A DNA stretch of 64,000 nucleotides from Thiopseudomonas acetoxidans (GCF_030362935.1 NZ_JAUCDY010000001.1:248001-312000), one strand, 5' to 3'; counted from the first letter of the stretch, positions 44,365 to 54,318 are shown. Notes: generated from the letters alone by a model not told the origin. Numbers and translations are program-made.

Positions 44365-44726
44365 CTAGTGTAACTAACTTCTCGCGCTCCGGGCTTTATG
44401 ACTGGATGGCGCAGCGAGTGTCAGCCGTAGTGCTGGCAGCTTATACCCTGTTTTTGCTGGGGTATGTACTGGCTAACCCAAATTTGGACTACGCTCAGTG
44501 GGACGCTTTGTTTGCGCAAAGCTGGATGCGAATTTTTAGTTTGCTGACGCTTGTTGCGTTAGGCGCCCACGCATGGGTGGGAATGTGGACTATTACCACT
44601 GACTACTTAACACCGATGACCCTTGGCAAGTGGGCGGGCGGTGTTCGCTTTTTAGCGCAATCGTTCTGTGGCGTACTCATGTTTGTGCTCTTTGTTTGGG
44701 GCATCCAAATCCTTTGGGGAATTTAA
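44358..44726 (+). CDS. sdhD: Succinate dehydrogenase membrane anchor subunit
   Basis: The second membrane anchor of complex II (122 residues, three membrane segments). SGLYDWMAQRVSAVVLAAYT is the SdhD start and HAWVGMWTITTDYL carries the conserved His and the quinone-site Tyr-Asp region. The start MVTSVTNFSRSG at 44358 is preferred over 44352. It lies three bases before sdhA. Confidence 0.94.
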   Translation: MVTSVTNFSRSGLYDWMAQRVSAVVLAAYTLFLLGYVLANPNLDYAQWDALFAQSWMRIFSLLTLVALGAHAWVGMWTITTDYLTPMTLGKWAGGVRFLAQSFCGVLMFVLFVWGIQILWGI

Positions 44727-44729
44727 TCC

Positions 44730-46502
44730 ATGTCCAGTATTCGTACTCTTTCTTATGATGCCATCATTATTGGTGGCGGCGGCGCGGGTATGCGCGCTTC
44801 ATTGCAATTAGCACAAGGCGGTCACAAGACAGCCGTTGTAACAAAGGTTTTTCCAACACGTTCGCATACAGTGTCTGCCCAGGGTGGTATTACCTGTGCG
44901 ATTGCTTCAGATGACCCGAACGATGATTGGCGCTGGCACATGTACGATACCGTTAAGGGTTCCGATTATATCGGTGACCAAGACGCTATCGAGTACATGT
45001 GTTCAGTAGGTCCAGAAGCCGTCTATGAGCTGGAGCATATGGGCTTACCTTTCTCCCGTACTGAGACTGGCCGTATTTATCAGCGTCCTTTTGGTGGACA
45101 GTCCAAAGACTATGGGCGCGGCGGTCAGGCAGCGCGTACCTGTGCTGCAGCTGACCGTACCGGACATGCATTGTTGCACACCCTGTATCAAGCTAACCTG
45201 AAAAGTGGCACCAGCTTCTTGAATGAGTGGTATGCCGTTGACTTGGTCATGAACCAAGACGGTGCGTGTGTAGGTGTGATTGCCATTTGTATTGAAACAG
45301 GCGAAACCGTCTATATCCGTGCTAAAGCTGTTGTGTTGGCGACGGGTGGTGCGGGACGTATTTTCTCATCCACTACCAACGCTCTGATTAACACGGGTGA
45401 CGGCGTGGGTATGAGCTTACGTGCCGGTGTTCCAATGCAGGATATGGAAATGTGGCAGTTCCACCCAACCGGTATTGCCGGCGCGGGGGTTCTAGTAACA
45501 GAGGGTTGCCGTGGTGAAGGTGGTTACCTGATTAACAAGCATGGCGAGCGCTTCATGGAGCGTTACGCACCAAACGCCAAAGACTTGGCAGGCCGTGACG
45601 TTGTTGCGCGCTCAATGGTTAAAGAGATTCTGGCTGGTAATGGTTGTGGCCCGAACGGTGACCATGTTTTATTGAAGCTTGATCACCTTGGTGAAGAAGT
45701 GCTTCACAGCCGCCTACCTGGCATCTGCGAGCTGTCTAAGACATTTGCGCACATCGATCCAGTGGTTGCGCCCATTCCAGTTGTGCCAACCTGCCACTAT
45801 ATGATGGGCGGTATCGCGACTAACATTCATGGTCAGGCGATTGCACAAGATGCTAACGGTGAAGATAAAATCATTGAAGGCTTGTTCGGTGTGGGTGAAG
45901 TGACATCCGTATCGGTGCACGGTGCTAACCGCTTAGGTGGTAACTCGCTGCTTGACTTGGTTGTCTTTGGTCGTGCAGCAGGACTGTATCTGGAAAAGAG
46001 CTTGCGTGAAGGTGTTGAAACGCGCAGTGCTGGCGAGAGTGATTTAGAACAGTCACTGTCGAGACTAGCCGCCTTGAATGAGCGTACAGTGGGTGAAGAT
46101 GTTGCGCCTTTGCGTAAAGAGCTACAAAACTGCATGCAGAACTACTTCGGTGTTTTCCGCACCGGTGAGTTCATGCAGAAAGGTATTGTTGAACTTGCTG
46201 GCCTACGTGAGCGTATTGAAAACGTCAAGATCAACGATAAGAGCAATGCCTATAACACTGCTCGAATTGAAGCGCTTGAACTGCAAAATCTGTTTGAGGT
46301 GGCTGAAGCGACTGCAATTGCTGCGGAAGCACGTAAAGAATCACGTGGCGCACATGCGCGTGAAGACTTTGAAAGTCGTGATGATGAGAATTGGTTGTGT
46401 CACAGCATGTACTTCCCAGGTGAAAAGCGTGTTGGCAAGCGTGCTGTAAACTTATCGCCGAAAACGGTTCCTGCATTTGAACCCCAAGAACGTACTTATT
46501 AA
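44730..46502 (+). CDS. sdhA: Succinate dehydrogenase flavoprotein subunit
   Basis: Oxidises succinate to fumarate using covalently bound FAD. The 590-residue protein has the dinucleotide-binding motif IIIGGGGAGMRASLQLA, the FAD-attachment His in TRSHTVSAQGGITCA (about residue 45), and the active-site regions WQFHPTGIAGAGVLVTEGCR and HYMMGGIATN. VHGANRLGGNSLLDLVVFGR is a further family block. It is followed by sdhB after 11 bases. Confidence 0.97.
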   Translation: MSSIRTLSYDAIIIGGGGAGMRASLQLAQGGHKTAVVTKVFPTRSHTVSAQGGITCAIASDDPNDDWRWHMYDTVKGSDYIGDQDAIEYMCSVGPEAVYELEHMGLPFSRTETGRIYQRPFGGQSKDYGRGGQAARTCAAADRTGHALLHTLYQANLKSGTSFLNEWYAVDLVMNQDGACVGVIAICIETGETVYIRAKAVVLATGGAGRIFSSTTNALINTGDGVGMSLRAGVPMQDMEMWQFHPTGIAGAGVLVTEGCRGEGGYLINKHGERFMERYAPNAKDLAGRDVVARSMVKEILAGNGCGPNGDHVLLKLDHLGEEVLHSRLPGICELSKTFAHIDPVVAPIPVVPTCHYMMGGIATNIHGQAIAQDANGEDKIIEGLFGVGEVTSVSVHGANRLGGNSLLDLVVFGRAAGLYLEKSLREGVETRSAGESDLEQSLSRLAALNERTVGEDVAPLRKELQNCMQNYFGVFRTGEFMQKGIVELAGLRERIENVKINDKSNAYNTARIEALELQNLFEVAEATAIAAEARKESRGAHAREDFESRDDENWLCHSMYFPGEKRVGKRAVNLSPKTVPAFEPQERTY

Positions 46503-46513
46503 GGGTTGTCAAG

Positions 46514-47233
46514 ATGTCTTTGCCTAAAATATTAAAAGTTAGCGTGTATCGCTATAATCCAGAAGTAAATTCCGCACCATTCATGCAAGCATTTGATGTT
46601 GAAATTGATGGTAAGGATATGATGGTTCTGGATGTGCTGCAGCTCATCAAAGAACAAGACGAGACGTTTGCTTTCCGTCGCTCATGTCGTGAAGGCGTAT
46701 GTGGTTCCGATGGTATGAGTATGGCGGGTGTCAATGGTCTTGCCTGTATTACGCCAATATCTACGGTCATTAAAAACGACACGCTAGTGGTTCGCCCACT
46801 GCCAGGATTGCCGATTATTCGTGACCTGGTTGTTGATCTGACCATCTTCTATCAGCAATATGAGAAAGTTCAGCCATATCTACAGAATGATACGCCTGCA
46901 CCAGCCATTGAGCGTCTGCAGTCGCCAGAAGACCGTGCTAAGTTAGATGGTCTATATGAGTGTATCCTCTGTGCGTGCTGTTCAACAGGCTGTCCTTCTT
47001 TCTGGTGGAACCCAGACAAGTTCTTGGGACCTTCTGCGCTATTGCAAGCGTATCGTTTCTTGGCTGATAGCCGTGATACAAAAACGACTGAGCGTTTGTC
47101 GCGTTTGGATGACCCGTTTAGTGTTTTCCGTTGCCGCGACATTATGAACTGTACCAACGTATGCCCGAAAGGCCTCAATCCGAACCGCGCGATAGGCAAT
47201 ATTCGTAGTATGTTGTTACAGAGCGCGACCTAA
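46514..47233 (+). CDS. sdhB: Succinate dehydrogenase iron-sulfur subunit
   Basis: Carries electrons from FAD to quinone through three clusters. The 239-residue protein has the [2Fe-2S] ligands in SCREGVCGSDGM plus a later Cys (GLACITP), the [4Fe-4S] motif CILCACCSTGCP (about residue 152) and the [3Fe-4S] region CRDIMNCTNVCPKG. It begins MSLPKILKVSVYRYNPEV. It is followed by a stem-loop and a 235-base gap before sucA. Confidence 0.97.
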   Translation: MSLPKILKVSVYRYNPEVNSAPFMQAFDVEIDGKDMMVLDVLQLIKEQDETFAFRRSCREGVCGSDGMSMAGVNGLACITPISTVIKNDTLVVRPLPGLPIIRDLVVDLTIFYQQYEKVQPYLQNDTPAPAIERLQSPEDRAKLDGLYECILCACCSTGCPSFWWNPDKFLGPSALLQAYRFLADSRDTKTTERLSRLDDPFSVFRCRDIMNCTNVCPKGLNPNRAIGNIRSMLLQSAT

Positions 47234-47254
47234 TAAGTTCTTAGGCGCAACAAT

Positions 47255-47280
47255 CGCCCACTCAAAACAATGAGTGGGCG
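47255..47280 (+). other. Intercistronic stem-loop sdhB-sucA
   Basis: CGCCCACTCA (47255-47264) pairs perfectly with TGAGTGGGCG (47271-47280), 6-base loop, no T tract after it. The 188 bases from here to sucA contain no gene I can see. A processing or stability element, or partial attenuator, is likely. Confidence 0.7.
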
Positions 47281-47468
47281 AACTCTAACTAAAAGCAACC
47301 CAAAAAGTTGCTTTTCAAGTAAATGACGACCAGCAGGGGCACCTGGGTTGCTTCCCAGACTATCTGCAGGAACCGTAGTGGCTTAACTGAAGTCGCTGCT
47401 ACAAATGGCTTCTTATAGTTACTCTGGTCCCAAGCCGGTAGTGTCCCCCTTACCAAGGGTGACCTAGC

Positions 47469-50303
47469 ATGCAAGAAAGCGTAATGCAGCGTATGTGGAG
47501 TAGCGCCCACCTATCGGGTGGAAATGCTGCCTATGTTGAAGAGCTCTATGAGCTTTTTCTTCACGATCCTAATTCCGTATCAGAGGAGTGGCGGTCTTAT
47601 TTCCAAAAGCTACCGACTACCACTGGCGGTTTAAGCTCCGATGTTTCGCACTCTACCGTGCGCGAGCAGTTTGTGTTGCTGGCTAAAAATCAGCGCCGTG
47701 TTCAGCCCGTTTCGATAAGTAGCGTAAGCACTGAGCATGAAAAGAAACAGGTTGAAGTTTTGCGCCTAATCCAAGCCTATAGAATGCGTGGTCATCAAGC
47801 GTCAAAGCTTGACCCGTTGAATCTTTGGGTGCGTCCGATGCAGCCTGATTTGACCGTACAACACTATGGTCTTACCGATGCTGATCTAGATACGGTTTTT
47901 CACACCGGCGATTTAAACATAGGCAAAGAAGAAGCCACGCTACGAGAAATTCAGCAGGCTTTGCATGAGACCTATTGCGGCACTATTGGTGCTGAATTCA
48001 CCCATATTGTTGATTCTGAGCAGCGTCGCTGGTTCCAGCAGCGTTTAGAAAGCGTGCGCAGCAATCCTGCTTTTTCTGTTGACGTAAAAGAACATATTCT
48101 TGAGCGCTTAACTGCCGGTGAAGGGCTAGAGAAATATCTAGGCACCAAGTACCCCGGCACTAAGCGTTTTGGACTCGAGGGGGGCGAAAGCTTCATCCCC
48201 TTAATGGATGAAATTATTCAGCGTGCGGGATCCTACGGCATTAAAGAAGTGGTTGTGGGGATGGCGCACCGTGGACGCTTAAACGTTCTGGTCAATACCT
48301 ACGGTAAAAATCCGCAAGACTTGTTTGACGAGTTTGATGGTAAGCGCGTTGAGGGTTTAAGCTCCGGTGACGTGAAATATCACCAGGGTTTCTCTTCTAA
48401 TGTGATGACTCCGGGCGGCGAAATCCATATTGCTTTAGCCTTTAACCCATCGCATCTGGAAATTGTTTCTCCTGTGGTGGAGGGTTCGGTGCGTGCACGT
48501 CAAGATCGTCGTAACGACCCATTAGGCGACAAAGTTCTGCCTATCACTGTGCATGGTGACTCTGCGTTTGCGGGTCAGGGTGTCGTACAAGAAACCTTTC
48601 AAATGTCACAAACCCGGGCTTATAAAACGGGCGGAACGTTACGTCTGGTGATTAACAACCAGGTCGGCTTTACGACTAACAAACCTGAAGATACACGCTC
48701 TACTGAATACGCTACCGATGTGGCGAAAATGATTCAGGCGCCTATTTTGCACGTGAACGGTGACGACCCAGAGGCGGTTATTTTTGCCACACAACTGGCT
48801 GTTGATTACCGCATGCAGTTTAAACGTGACATCGTCATTGACTTGGTGTGTTACCGCCGTCGTGGCCATAACGAGTCCGATGAGCCAAGTGGCACACAGC
48901 CATTGATGTATCAATTGATTAGCAAGCAGCCTACTACACGTGAGCTTTATGCTGAGCAGTTGGTCAAAGAGGGCAGTCTGACAGCAGAGCAAGTGCAACA
49001 ACTGGTTGATGAGTACCGCACTGCGCTGGATAACGGTGAGCACGTAGCGAAAAGCTTGGTCAAAGAACCAAACGAAGAGTTATTTGTTGACTGGACCCCT
49101 TATCTAGGCCATGCCTGGACTGCACGTCATGACACGCGCTTTGATCTGAAAACATTGCAAGAAATCACGCATAAGTTGCAAGAAACACCAGATGGTTTCG
49201 TGGTTCAGCGCCAAGTAGCTAAGGTGTTGGAAGACCGCCGCAAAATGGCCGCTGGTGGTTTGCCCATTAACTGGGGTTTTGCAGAAACTGCTGCTTATGC
49301 AACGCTGCTTTATGAAGGTCATCCTGTTCGTATTACTGGTCAGGACGTGGGACGCGGTACGTTCTCTCACCGCCATGCGGTATTGCATAACCAAAAAAAC
49401 GGTGAAACTTACGTTGCGTTGCAAAATATAGCCGATGATCAGCCGCGCTTTAGTATTTATGACTCCTTCCTGTCGGAAGAAGCTGTGTTGGCGTTTGAGT
49501 ACGGTTACGCTGGCACCATGCCCAACTCATTAGTGATTTGGGAAGCACAGTTTGGTGACTTTGCTAACGGTGCACAGGTTGTTATTGACCAGTTTATTAG
49601 TAGCGGTGAAACCAAATGGGGGCGTTTATCAGGTTTGACTATGCTTCTACCACACGGCTATGAAGGTCAGGGCCCCGAGCACTCCTCTGCACGTTTAGAG
49701 CGTTTTTTACAGCTTTGTGCTGAGCATAATATGCAGGTGTGTGTGCCGACTACGCCAGCGCAGGTTTATCATATGCTGCGCCGCCAAGTGATTCGCCCAC
49801 TGCGTAAGCCATTGATTGCGCTAACACCTAAGTCTTTATTGCGTCATAAGTTAGCTGTTTCTACTTTAGAAGACTTGGCTGAAGGCTCGTTCCAGACTGT
49901 AATTGGTGAGGTGGATACACTGGTTGCAGATAAGGTCGATCGCCTGATTATGTGTAGCGGAAAGGTTTATTATGACTTGCTAGAAAAGCGCCGTGCCGAA
50001 GGAATTGATAATGTTGCCATTGTACGTATTGAGCAGTTGTATCCATTCCCAGAGGAAGACTTGGCGGAAGAATTCGCTAAGTACAAAAACCTCAAGCATG
50101 TGGTTTGGTGCCAAGAAGAGCCGATGAACCAAGGGGCTTGGTATTGCAGTCAACATCATATGCGCCGTGTGGCATCGGAATATAATCAAAGCTTGGTATT
50201 GCAATATGCTGGACGTGCTGCATCAGCATCACCTGCCTGTGGTTATCCCTCGCAACATGCCGAAGAACAAGAGCAGCTTTTGCAGGATGCTTTTAAGGTT
50301 TAA
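47469..50303 (+). CDS. sucA: 2-oxoglutarate dehydrogenase E1 component
   Basis: The thiamine-diphosphate-dependent decarboxylase of the oxoglutarate dehydrogenase complex. The 944-residue protein begins MQESVMQRMWSSAHLSGGNA, as in pseudomonads. Recognisable blocks are GMAHRGRLNVLVNTYGK (about residue 258), VHGDSAFAGQGVVQETFQM (ThDP region, about residue 365), YRRRGHNESDEP (about 461) and GQDVGRGTFSHRHAVLHNQ (about 624). It works with SucB and LpdG encoded next. Confidence 0.97.
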   Translation: MQESVMQRMWSSAHLSGGNAAYVEELYELFLHDPNSVSEEWRSYFQKLPTTTGGLSSDVSHSTVREQFVLLAKNQRRVQPVSISSVSTEHEKKQVEVLRLIQAYRMRGHQASKLDPLNLWVRPMQPDLTVQHYGLTDADLDTVFHTGDLNIGKEEATLREIQQALHETYCGTIGAEFTHIVDSEQRRWFQQRLESVRSNPAFSVDVKEHILERLTAGEGLEKYLGTKYPGTKRFGLEGGESFIPLMDEIIQRAGSYGIKEVVVGMAHRGRLNVLVNTYGKNPQDLFDEFDGKRVEGLSSGDVKYHQGFSSNVMTPGGEIHIALAFNPSHLEIVSPVVEGSVRARQDRRNDPLGDKVLPITVHGDSAFAGQGVVQETFQMSQTRAYKTGGTLRLVINNQVGFTTNKPEDTRSTEYATDVAKMIQAPILHVNGDDPEAVIFATQLAVDYRMQFKRDIVIDLVCYRRRGHNESDEPSGTQPLMYQLISKQPTTRELYAEQLVKEGSLTAEQVQQLVDEYRTALDNGEHVAKSLVKEPNEELFVDWTPYLGHAWTARHDTRFDLKTLQEITHKLQETPDGFVVQRQVAKVLEDRRKMAAGGLPINWGFAETAAYATLLYEGHPVRITGQDVGRGTFSHRHAVLHNQKNGETYVALQNIADDQPRFSIYDSFLSEEAVLAFEYGYAGTMPNSLVIWEAQFGDFANGAQVVIDQFISSGETKWGRLSGLTMLLPHGYEGQGPEHSSARLERFLQLCAEHNMQVCVPTTPAQVYHMLRRQVIRPLRKPLIALTPKSLLRHKLAVSTLEDLAEGSFQTVIGEVDTLVADKVDRLIMCSGKVYYDLLEKRRAEGIDNVAIVRIEQLYPFPEEDLAEEFAKYKNLKHVVWCQEEPMNQGAWYCSQHHMRRVASEYNQSLVLQYAGRAASASPACGYPSQHAEEQEQLLQDAFKV

Positions 50304-50310
50304 CAGTAAA

Positions 50311-50332
50311 GGCCGTAGCCTGAGCTACGGCC
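50311..50332 (+). other. Intercistronic stem-loop sucA-sucB
   Basis: GGCCGTAGC (50311-50319) pairs perfectly with GCTACGGCC (50324-50332), loop CTGA, no T tract. Eight bases after the sucA stop. Confidence 0.7.
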
Positions 50333-50363
50333 ATCGAACTCCCAAATTAATAGGATTACGAAG

Positions 50364-51560
50364 ATGGCAATTGAAATTAAAGCTCCAGCGTTTCCAGAGT
50401 CCATAGCAGACGGTACTGTTGCTACTTGGCACAAACAAGTAGGCGAAGCCGTTAAGCGTGATGAGCTTATTGTAGATATTGAAACCGATAAGGTCGTTAT
50501 GGAAGTTTTGGCCGAAGCGGACGGTGTTATTACAGAAATTGTTGCAGCAGAAGGCGCAACTGTTCTCAGTGGTGAGTTACTGGGCAAACTGGATACGCAA
50601 GCTACCGCCAGTGCAGCACCTGCAGCGCAAGCAGAACCACAGGCAGCAGCCCCAGCAGCCAGTGTGGAGCCAATTTTGTCACCTGCAGCACGTAAAATTG
50701 CTGAGGAAAACGCACTGAATCCTGCCAGCATCCAAGGCACAGGCAAAGATGGTCGCGTAACCAAAGAAGACGCTGTCGCAGCTGCTGCTGGCAAGCCTGC
50801 CGCTGCTGCGCGTCCTGCTGCAGTTGCAGCTGAAGCGCCGCTGTTTGCCGCCGGCGATCGTACCGAGAAACGTGTGCCAATGACGCGCTTGCGTGCCAAG
50901 GTTGCCGAGCGCTTGGTCGAAGCCCAGTCCACTATGGCAATGTTGACGACCTACAACGAAGTCAACATGAAGCCGATCATGGATTTGCGTGCCAAATACA
51001 AAGACCTGTTCGAAAAAACCCATAATGGTACACGTCTGGGCTTTATGTCCTTCTTTGTTAAAGCGGCTACTGAAGCGCTAAAACGCCAGCCTGGTGTTAA
51101 CGCATCCATTGATGGCAAAGACATTGTTTACCACGGCTATCAGGACATTGGTGTAGCAGTGTCCAGCGACCGCGGTCTAGTGGTTCCAGTATTGCGTAAT
51201 GCTGAGTTCATGAGCCTGGCTGAAATTGAAGCCACCATTCGTGAGTACGGCCTGAAAGCGCGTGATGGCAAGCTAACTATTGAAGAAATGACGGGTGGTA
51301 CATTCACCATTTCTAATGGTGGTGTCTTTGGCTCGCTACTGTCTTCCCCAATTGTTAACCCACCACAAACTGCAATTTTAGGTATGCACAAAATTCAAGA
51401 GCGTCCTATGGCAGTGAATGGCGAAGTGGTTATTCTGCCGATGATGTATTTGGCGCTGTCTTATGACCACCGCTTGATTGACGGAAAAGAAGCTGTGACG
51501 TTCTTGGTCACCATGAAAGATTTGCTTGAAGATCCAGCGCGTCTACTTTTGGATATCTAA
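50364..51560 (+). CDS. sucB: Dihydrolipoyllysine succinyltransferase (oxoglutarate dehydrogenase E2)
   Basis: The core of the oxoglutarate dehydrogenase complex. The 398-residue protein has an N-terminal lipoyl domain with the lipoylated Lys43 (VDIETDKVVMEV), an Ala/Pro-rich linker, the E3-binding domain LSPAARKIAEENAL (about residue 108), a second Ala-rich linker, and the catalytic domain with SYDHRLIDGKEAVTFL (catalytic His, about residue 370). Confidence 0.97.
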   Translation: MAIEIKAPAFPESIADGTVATWHKQVGEAVKRDELIVDIETDKVVMEVLAEADGVITEIVAAEGATVLSGELLGKLDTQATASAAPAAQAEPQAAAPAASVEPILSPAARKIAEENALNPASIQGTGKDGRVTKEDAVAAAAGKPAAAARPAAVAAEAPLFAAGDRTEKRVPMTRLRAKVAERLVEAQSTMAMLTTYNEVNMKPIMDLRAKYKDLFEKTHNGTRLGFMSFFVKAATEALKRQPGVNASIDGKDIVYHGYQDIGVAVSSDRGLVVPVLRNAEFMSLAEIEATIREYGLKARDGKLTIEEMTGGTFTISNGGVFGSLLSSPIVNPPQTAILGMHKIQERPMAVNGEVVILPMMYLALSYDHRLIDGKEAVTFLVTMKDLLEDPARLLLDI

Positions 51561-51570
51561 ATGTTTAATT

Positions 51571-51600
51571 CTAGCCGCTCCCTGTCCAGTGGGCGGCTAG
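51571..51600 (+). other. Intercistronic stem-loop sucB-lpdG
   Basis: CTAGCCGC (51571-51578) pairs with GCGGCTAG (51593-51600), extended by two more pairs, one a wobble. No T tract follows. Confidence 0.65.
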
Positions 51601-51637
51601 AGGTAATGTGGTATGTACCACTACACGAGGAAACCTC

Positions 51638-53074
51638 ATGTCACAAAAATTTGATGTGCTCGTAATCGGAGCAGGCCCTGGCGGTTATGTTGCAGCAATT
51701 AGAGCGGCACAGTTAGGGTTAAAAACTGCCTGTATTGAAAAATACCAAGGCAAAGATGACAAGCTCGCTTTGGGCGGAACCTGCCTAAACGTCGGTTGTA
51801 TCCCTTCTAAGGCATTGCTTGATAGCTCATGGAAATACCATGAAGCCAAAGACAGCTTTTCCCAGCACGGTATTAGCGTAAAAGAAGTGGCGATGGACGT
51901 ATCTGCCATGGTTGGACGCAAGAATACTATTGTTAAAAACCTAACGGCGGGTATTGCTGGCTTATTTAAAGCCAATGGTGTTACCACTATTGAAGGGCAT
52001 GGTAAGTTGCTGGCGAACAGACAGGTTGAAGTGACCGGTTTAGATGGCACAGTACAAACCTATGAAGCCGACAGCATTATTATCGCTGCCGGTTCACAGC
52101 CTATTGATATTCCACCTGCACCAGTAGATCAAGACGTGATCGTTGACTCAACCGGCGCGCTAGACTTCCAAGAAGTACCGAAAAAACTTGGTGTGATTGG
52201 CGCAGGTGTTATCGGTCTAGAGTTGGGCTCTGTGTGGGCGCGCTTAGGTGCAGAAGTAACTGTTATCGAAGCACAAGAGCAGTTTTTGCCTACAGTGGAT
52301 GAGCAGGTTGCCAAAGAAGCGCTGAAAGTTTTAACCAAGCAGGGTTTAAGCATTCGCTTGGGTGCGCGCTTAACTGGAACAGAAATTAAGAAGAAGCAAG
52401 TTAACGTTAGCTTTACAGATGCGGAAGGCGAGCAGCAACAAACCTTCGATAAGTTGATCGTTGCTGTGGGTCGTCGTCCTGAAACCTCTAACCTGCTTGC
52501 TGCAGACAGCGGTGTGAACTTGGATGAGCGTGGTTACATCTATGTGGATGATAACTGTGCTACCAGTGTTCCGGGTGTATACGCTATTGGTGACGTAGTG
52601 CGTGGACCCATGCTGGCGCACAAAGCATCTGAAGAAGGTGTGATGGTTGCAGAGCGCATTGCTGGTCAGAAAACTCAAATGAACTACGACTTAATTCCGG
52701 GCGTGATTTATACGCACCCAGAAATTGCTGGCGTAGGTAAAACTGAGCAAACCCTTAAGAGCGAAGGCGTAGCCATCAATGTGGGCGTGTTTCCTTTCGC
52801 CGCCAGTGGTCGCGCCATGGCCGCTAACGACACCACAGGTTTTGTGAAAATCATTGCTGATGCACAAACCGATCGCGTGCTGGGTGTGCATGTGATTGGC
52901 CCAAGTGCGGCTGAATTGGTTCAGCAGGGTGCGATAGCGATGGAGTTCGGTACCAGTGCTGAAGATCTTGGCATGATGGTTTTTTCACATCCAACTCTAT
53001 CTGAAGCCATGAAAGAAGCTGCATTAGCAGTCAATGGCAAAGCGATACACATCGGGAATCGCAAAAAGCGTTAA
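51638..53074 (+). CDS. lpdG: Dihydrolipoamide dehydrogenase (E3)
   Basis: Reoxidises the lipoyl group of SucB with NAD+. The 478-residue protein begins MSQKFDVLVIGAGPGGYVAA and has the redox-active disulfide GGTCLNVGCIPSKALL (about residues 45-60), the NAD motif GVIGAGVIGLELGSVWARLG and the C-terminal His-Glu dyad HPTLSEAMKEAAL. ATG 51638 has AGGAAAC before it; an earlier start at 51608 would overlap the stem-loop. In Pseudomonas this E3 serves oxoglutarate dehydrogenase and the glycine cleavage system. Confidence 0.96.
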   Translation: MSQKFDVLVIGAGPGGYVAAIRAAQLGLKTACIEKYQGKDDKLALGGTCLNVGCIPSKALLDSSWKYHEAKDSFSQHGISVKEVAMDVSAMVGRKNTIVKNLTAGIAGLFKANGVTTIEGHGKLLANRQVEVTGLDGTVQTYEADSIIIAAGSQPIDIPPAPVDQDVIVDSTGALDFQEVPKKLGVIGAGVIGLELGSVWARLGAEVTVIEAQEQFLPTVDEQVAKEALKVLTKQGLSIRLGARLTGTEIKKKQVNVSFTDAEGEQQQTFDKLIVAVGRRPETSNLLAADSGVNLDERGYIYVDDNCATSVPGVYAIGDVVRGPMLAHKASEEGVMVAERIAGQKTQMNYDLIPGVIYTHPEIAGVGKTEQTLKSEGVAINVGVFPFAASGRAMAANDTTGFVKIIADAQTDRVLGVHVIGPSAAELVQQGAIAMEFGTSAEDLGMMVFSHPTLSEAMKEAALAVNGKAIHIGNRKKR

Positions 53075-53083
53075 GTTAAAAAG

Positions 53084-53107
53084 GCCGCCTCAACAGGCGG
53101 CTTTTTT
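53084..53107 (+). terminator. Terminator after lpdG
   Basis: GCCGCCT pairs with AGGCGGC (53084-53090 with 53095-53101, CAAC loop) followed by T6. It may only partly separate lpdG from sucC, 41 bases further. Confidence 0.85.
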
Positions 53108-53148
53108 ATTAATGCAGTGCTGCTAATTAATGTAAAAGAGGTTCGGGC

Positions 53149-54318
53149 ATGAACATACATGAATATCAGGCCAAACAGCTCTTTGCCGATTACGGCTTAC
53201 CCGTGGCGCGCGGGGTGGTGGCTACTCGAGTGGATGAGGTGAGCCAAGCTTGCACGAGCCTGGGCGGCCAGTGTTGGGTGGTGAAAACTCAAGTGCATGC
53301 AGGAGGGCGTGGCAAAGCTGGTGGTGTCAAACTGGTTCGTACCATCGCTGAGGCCGAAGATTTTGCGCGGCACTGGTTGGGCGAGCGACTGGTAACCTAT
53401 CAGTCTGATGCCAAGGGTCAGCCAGTCCACAGTATCTTGATCGAGAAATGCGTAGAGTTTACGCAAGAGCTGTACCTCAGTGTGGTGGTGGATAGAGCCA
53501 AACAAAAGGTTGTCTTTATCGCCTGTGCTGAAGGGGGGGTGAATATTGAACAGGTTGCGCAACGTACGCCAGAAAAAATCATGCAGACCAGCATTGACCC
53601 GATGGTGGGGCCACTTCCTTTTCAAGGACGATCCTTGGGTTACCAATTAGGCTTAAATAATGAGCAGGTGCGTCAGTTCAGTAGGTTGTTCGTTAATCTA
53701 GTCCGCTTGTTTATAGAGCGAGATCTAACACTGCTGGAAGTAAACCCGCTGGTTATCAAAACCGATGGTGACCTGTTTTGTCTCGATGCCAAAGCTAACG
53801 TGGACGATAATGCCCTGTACCGCCAAGCCAAAATGCGTGCGTTGCGTGACATTAGCCAAGAAGACCCACGCGAAGCGCATGCGGCAAAATTCGAGCTTAA
53901 TTATGTAGCACTAGACGGCAATATTGGCTGCATGGTCAATGGTGCAGGTTTGGCTATGGGTACTATGGATATGGTCAGCCTTTATGGCGGCGAGCCGGCT
54001 AACTTCCTTGATGTAGGTGGTAGTGCTGATAAAGCACGGGTCACTGAAGCCTTTAAAATCATTCTTTCTGATGAGCACGTAAAAGCCGTACTGGTTAATA
54101 TTTTTGGCGGCATAGTGCGGTGCGATATTATCGCTGAAGGCATTATGGGCGCAGTTGCTGAGGTCGGCGTACAAGTACCTGTAGTGGTGCGTCTTGAGGG
54201 TAACAACGCTGAGCTAGGTGCCGACATGCTGGCTAAAAGTGGCTTGAATATTATCGCTGCACATAGCTTGAGCGAGGCTGCTCAGTTGGTGGTAAAAGCA
54301 ACGGAGGGGCAGCAATGA
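53149..54318 (+). CDS. sucC: Succinyl-CoA synthetase beta subunit
   Basis: ATP-grasp subunit that makes succinate and ATP or GTP from succinyl-CoA. The 389-residue protein begins MNIHEYQAKQLFADYGLPVA, has VKTQVHAGGRGKAGGVK (nucleotide site, about residue 45), LLEVNPLVIKTDGDLFCLDA and NIFGGIVRCDIIAEGIMGA. It overlaps sucD by four bases (ATGA). Confidence 0.97.
   Translation: MNIHEYQAKQLFADYGLPVARGVVATRVDEVSQACTSLGGQCWVVKTQVHAGGRGKAGGVKLVRTIAEAEDFARHWLGERLVTYQSDAKGQPVHSILIEKCVEFTQELYLSVVVDRAKQKVVFIACAEGGVNIEQVAQRTPEKIMQTSIDPMVGPLPFQGRSLGYQLGLNNEQVRQFSRLFVNLVRLFIERDLTLLEVNPLVIKTDGDLFCLDAKANVDDNALYRQAKMRALRDISQEDPREAHAAKFELNYVALDGNIGCMVNGAGLAMGTMDMVSLYGGEPANFLDVGGSADKARVTEAFKIILSDEHVKAVLVNIFGGIVRCDIIAEGIMGAVAEVGVQVPVVVRLEGNNAELGADMLAKSGLNIIAAHSLSEAAQLVVKATEGQQ

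Noticed and set aside
50300..50932. A 210-codon leftward frame opposite sucB
   Set aside because: Ala/Ser-rich mirror of the Ala-rich linkers of SucB, with no family match.
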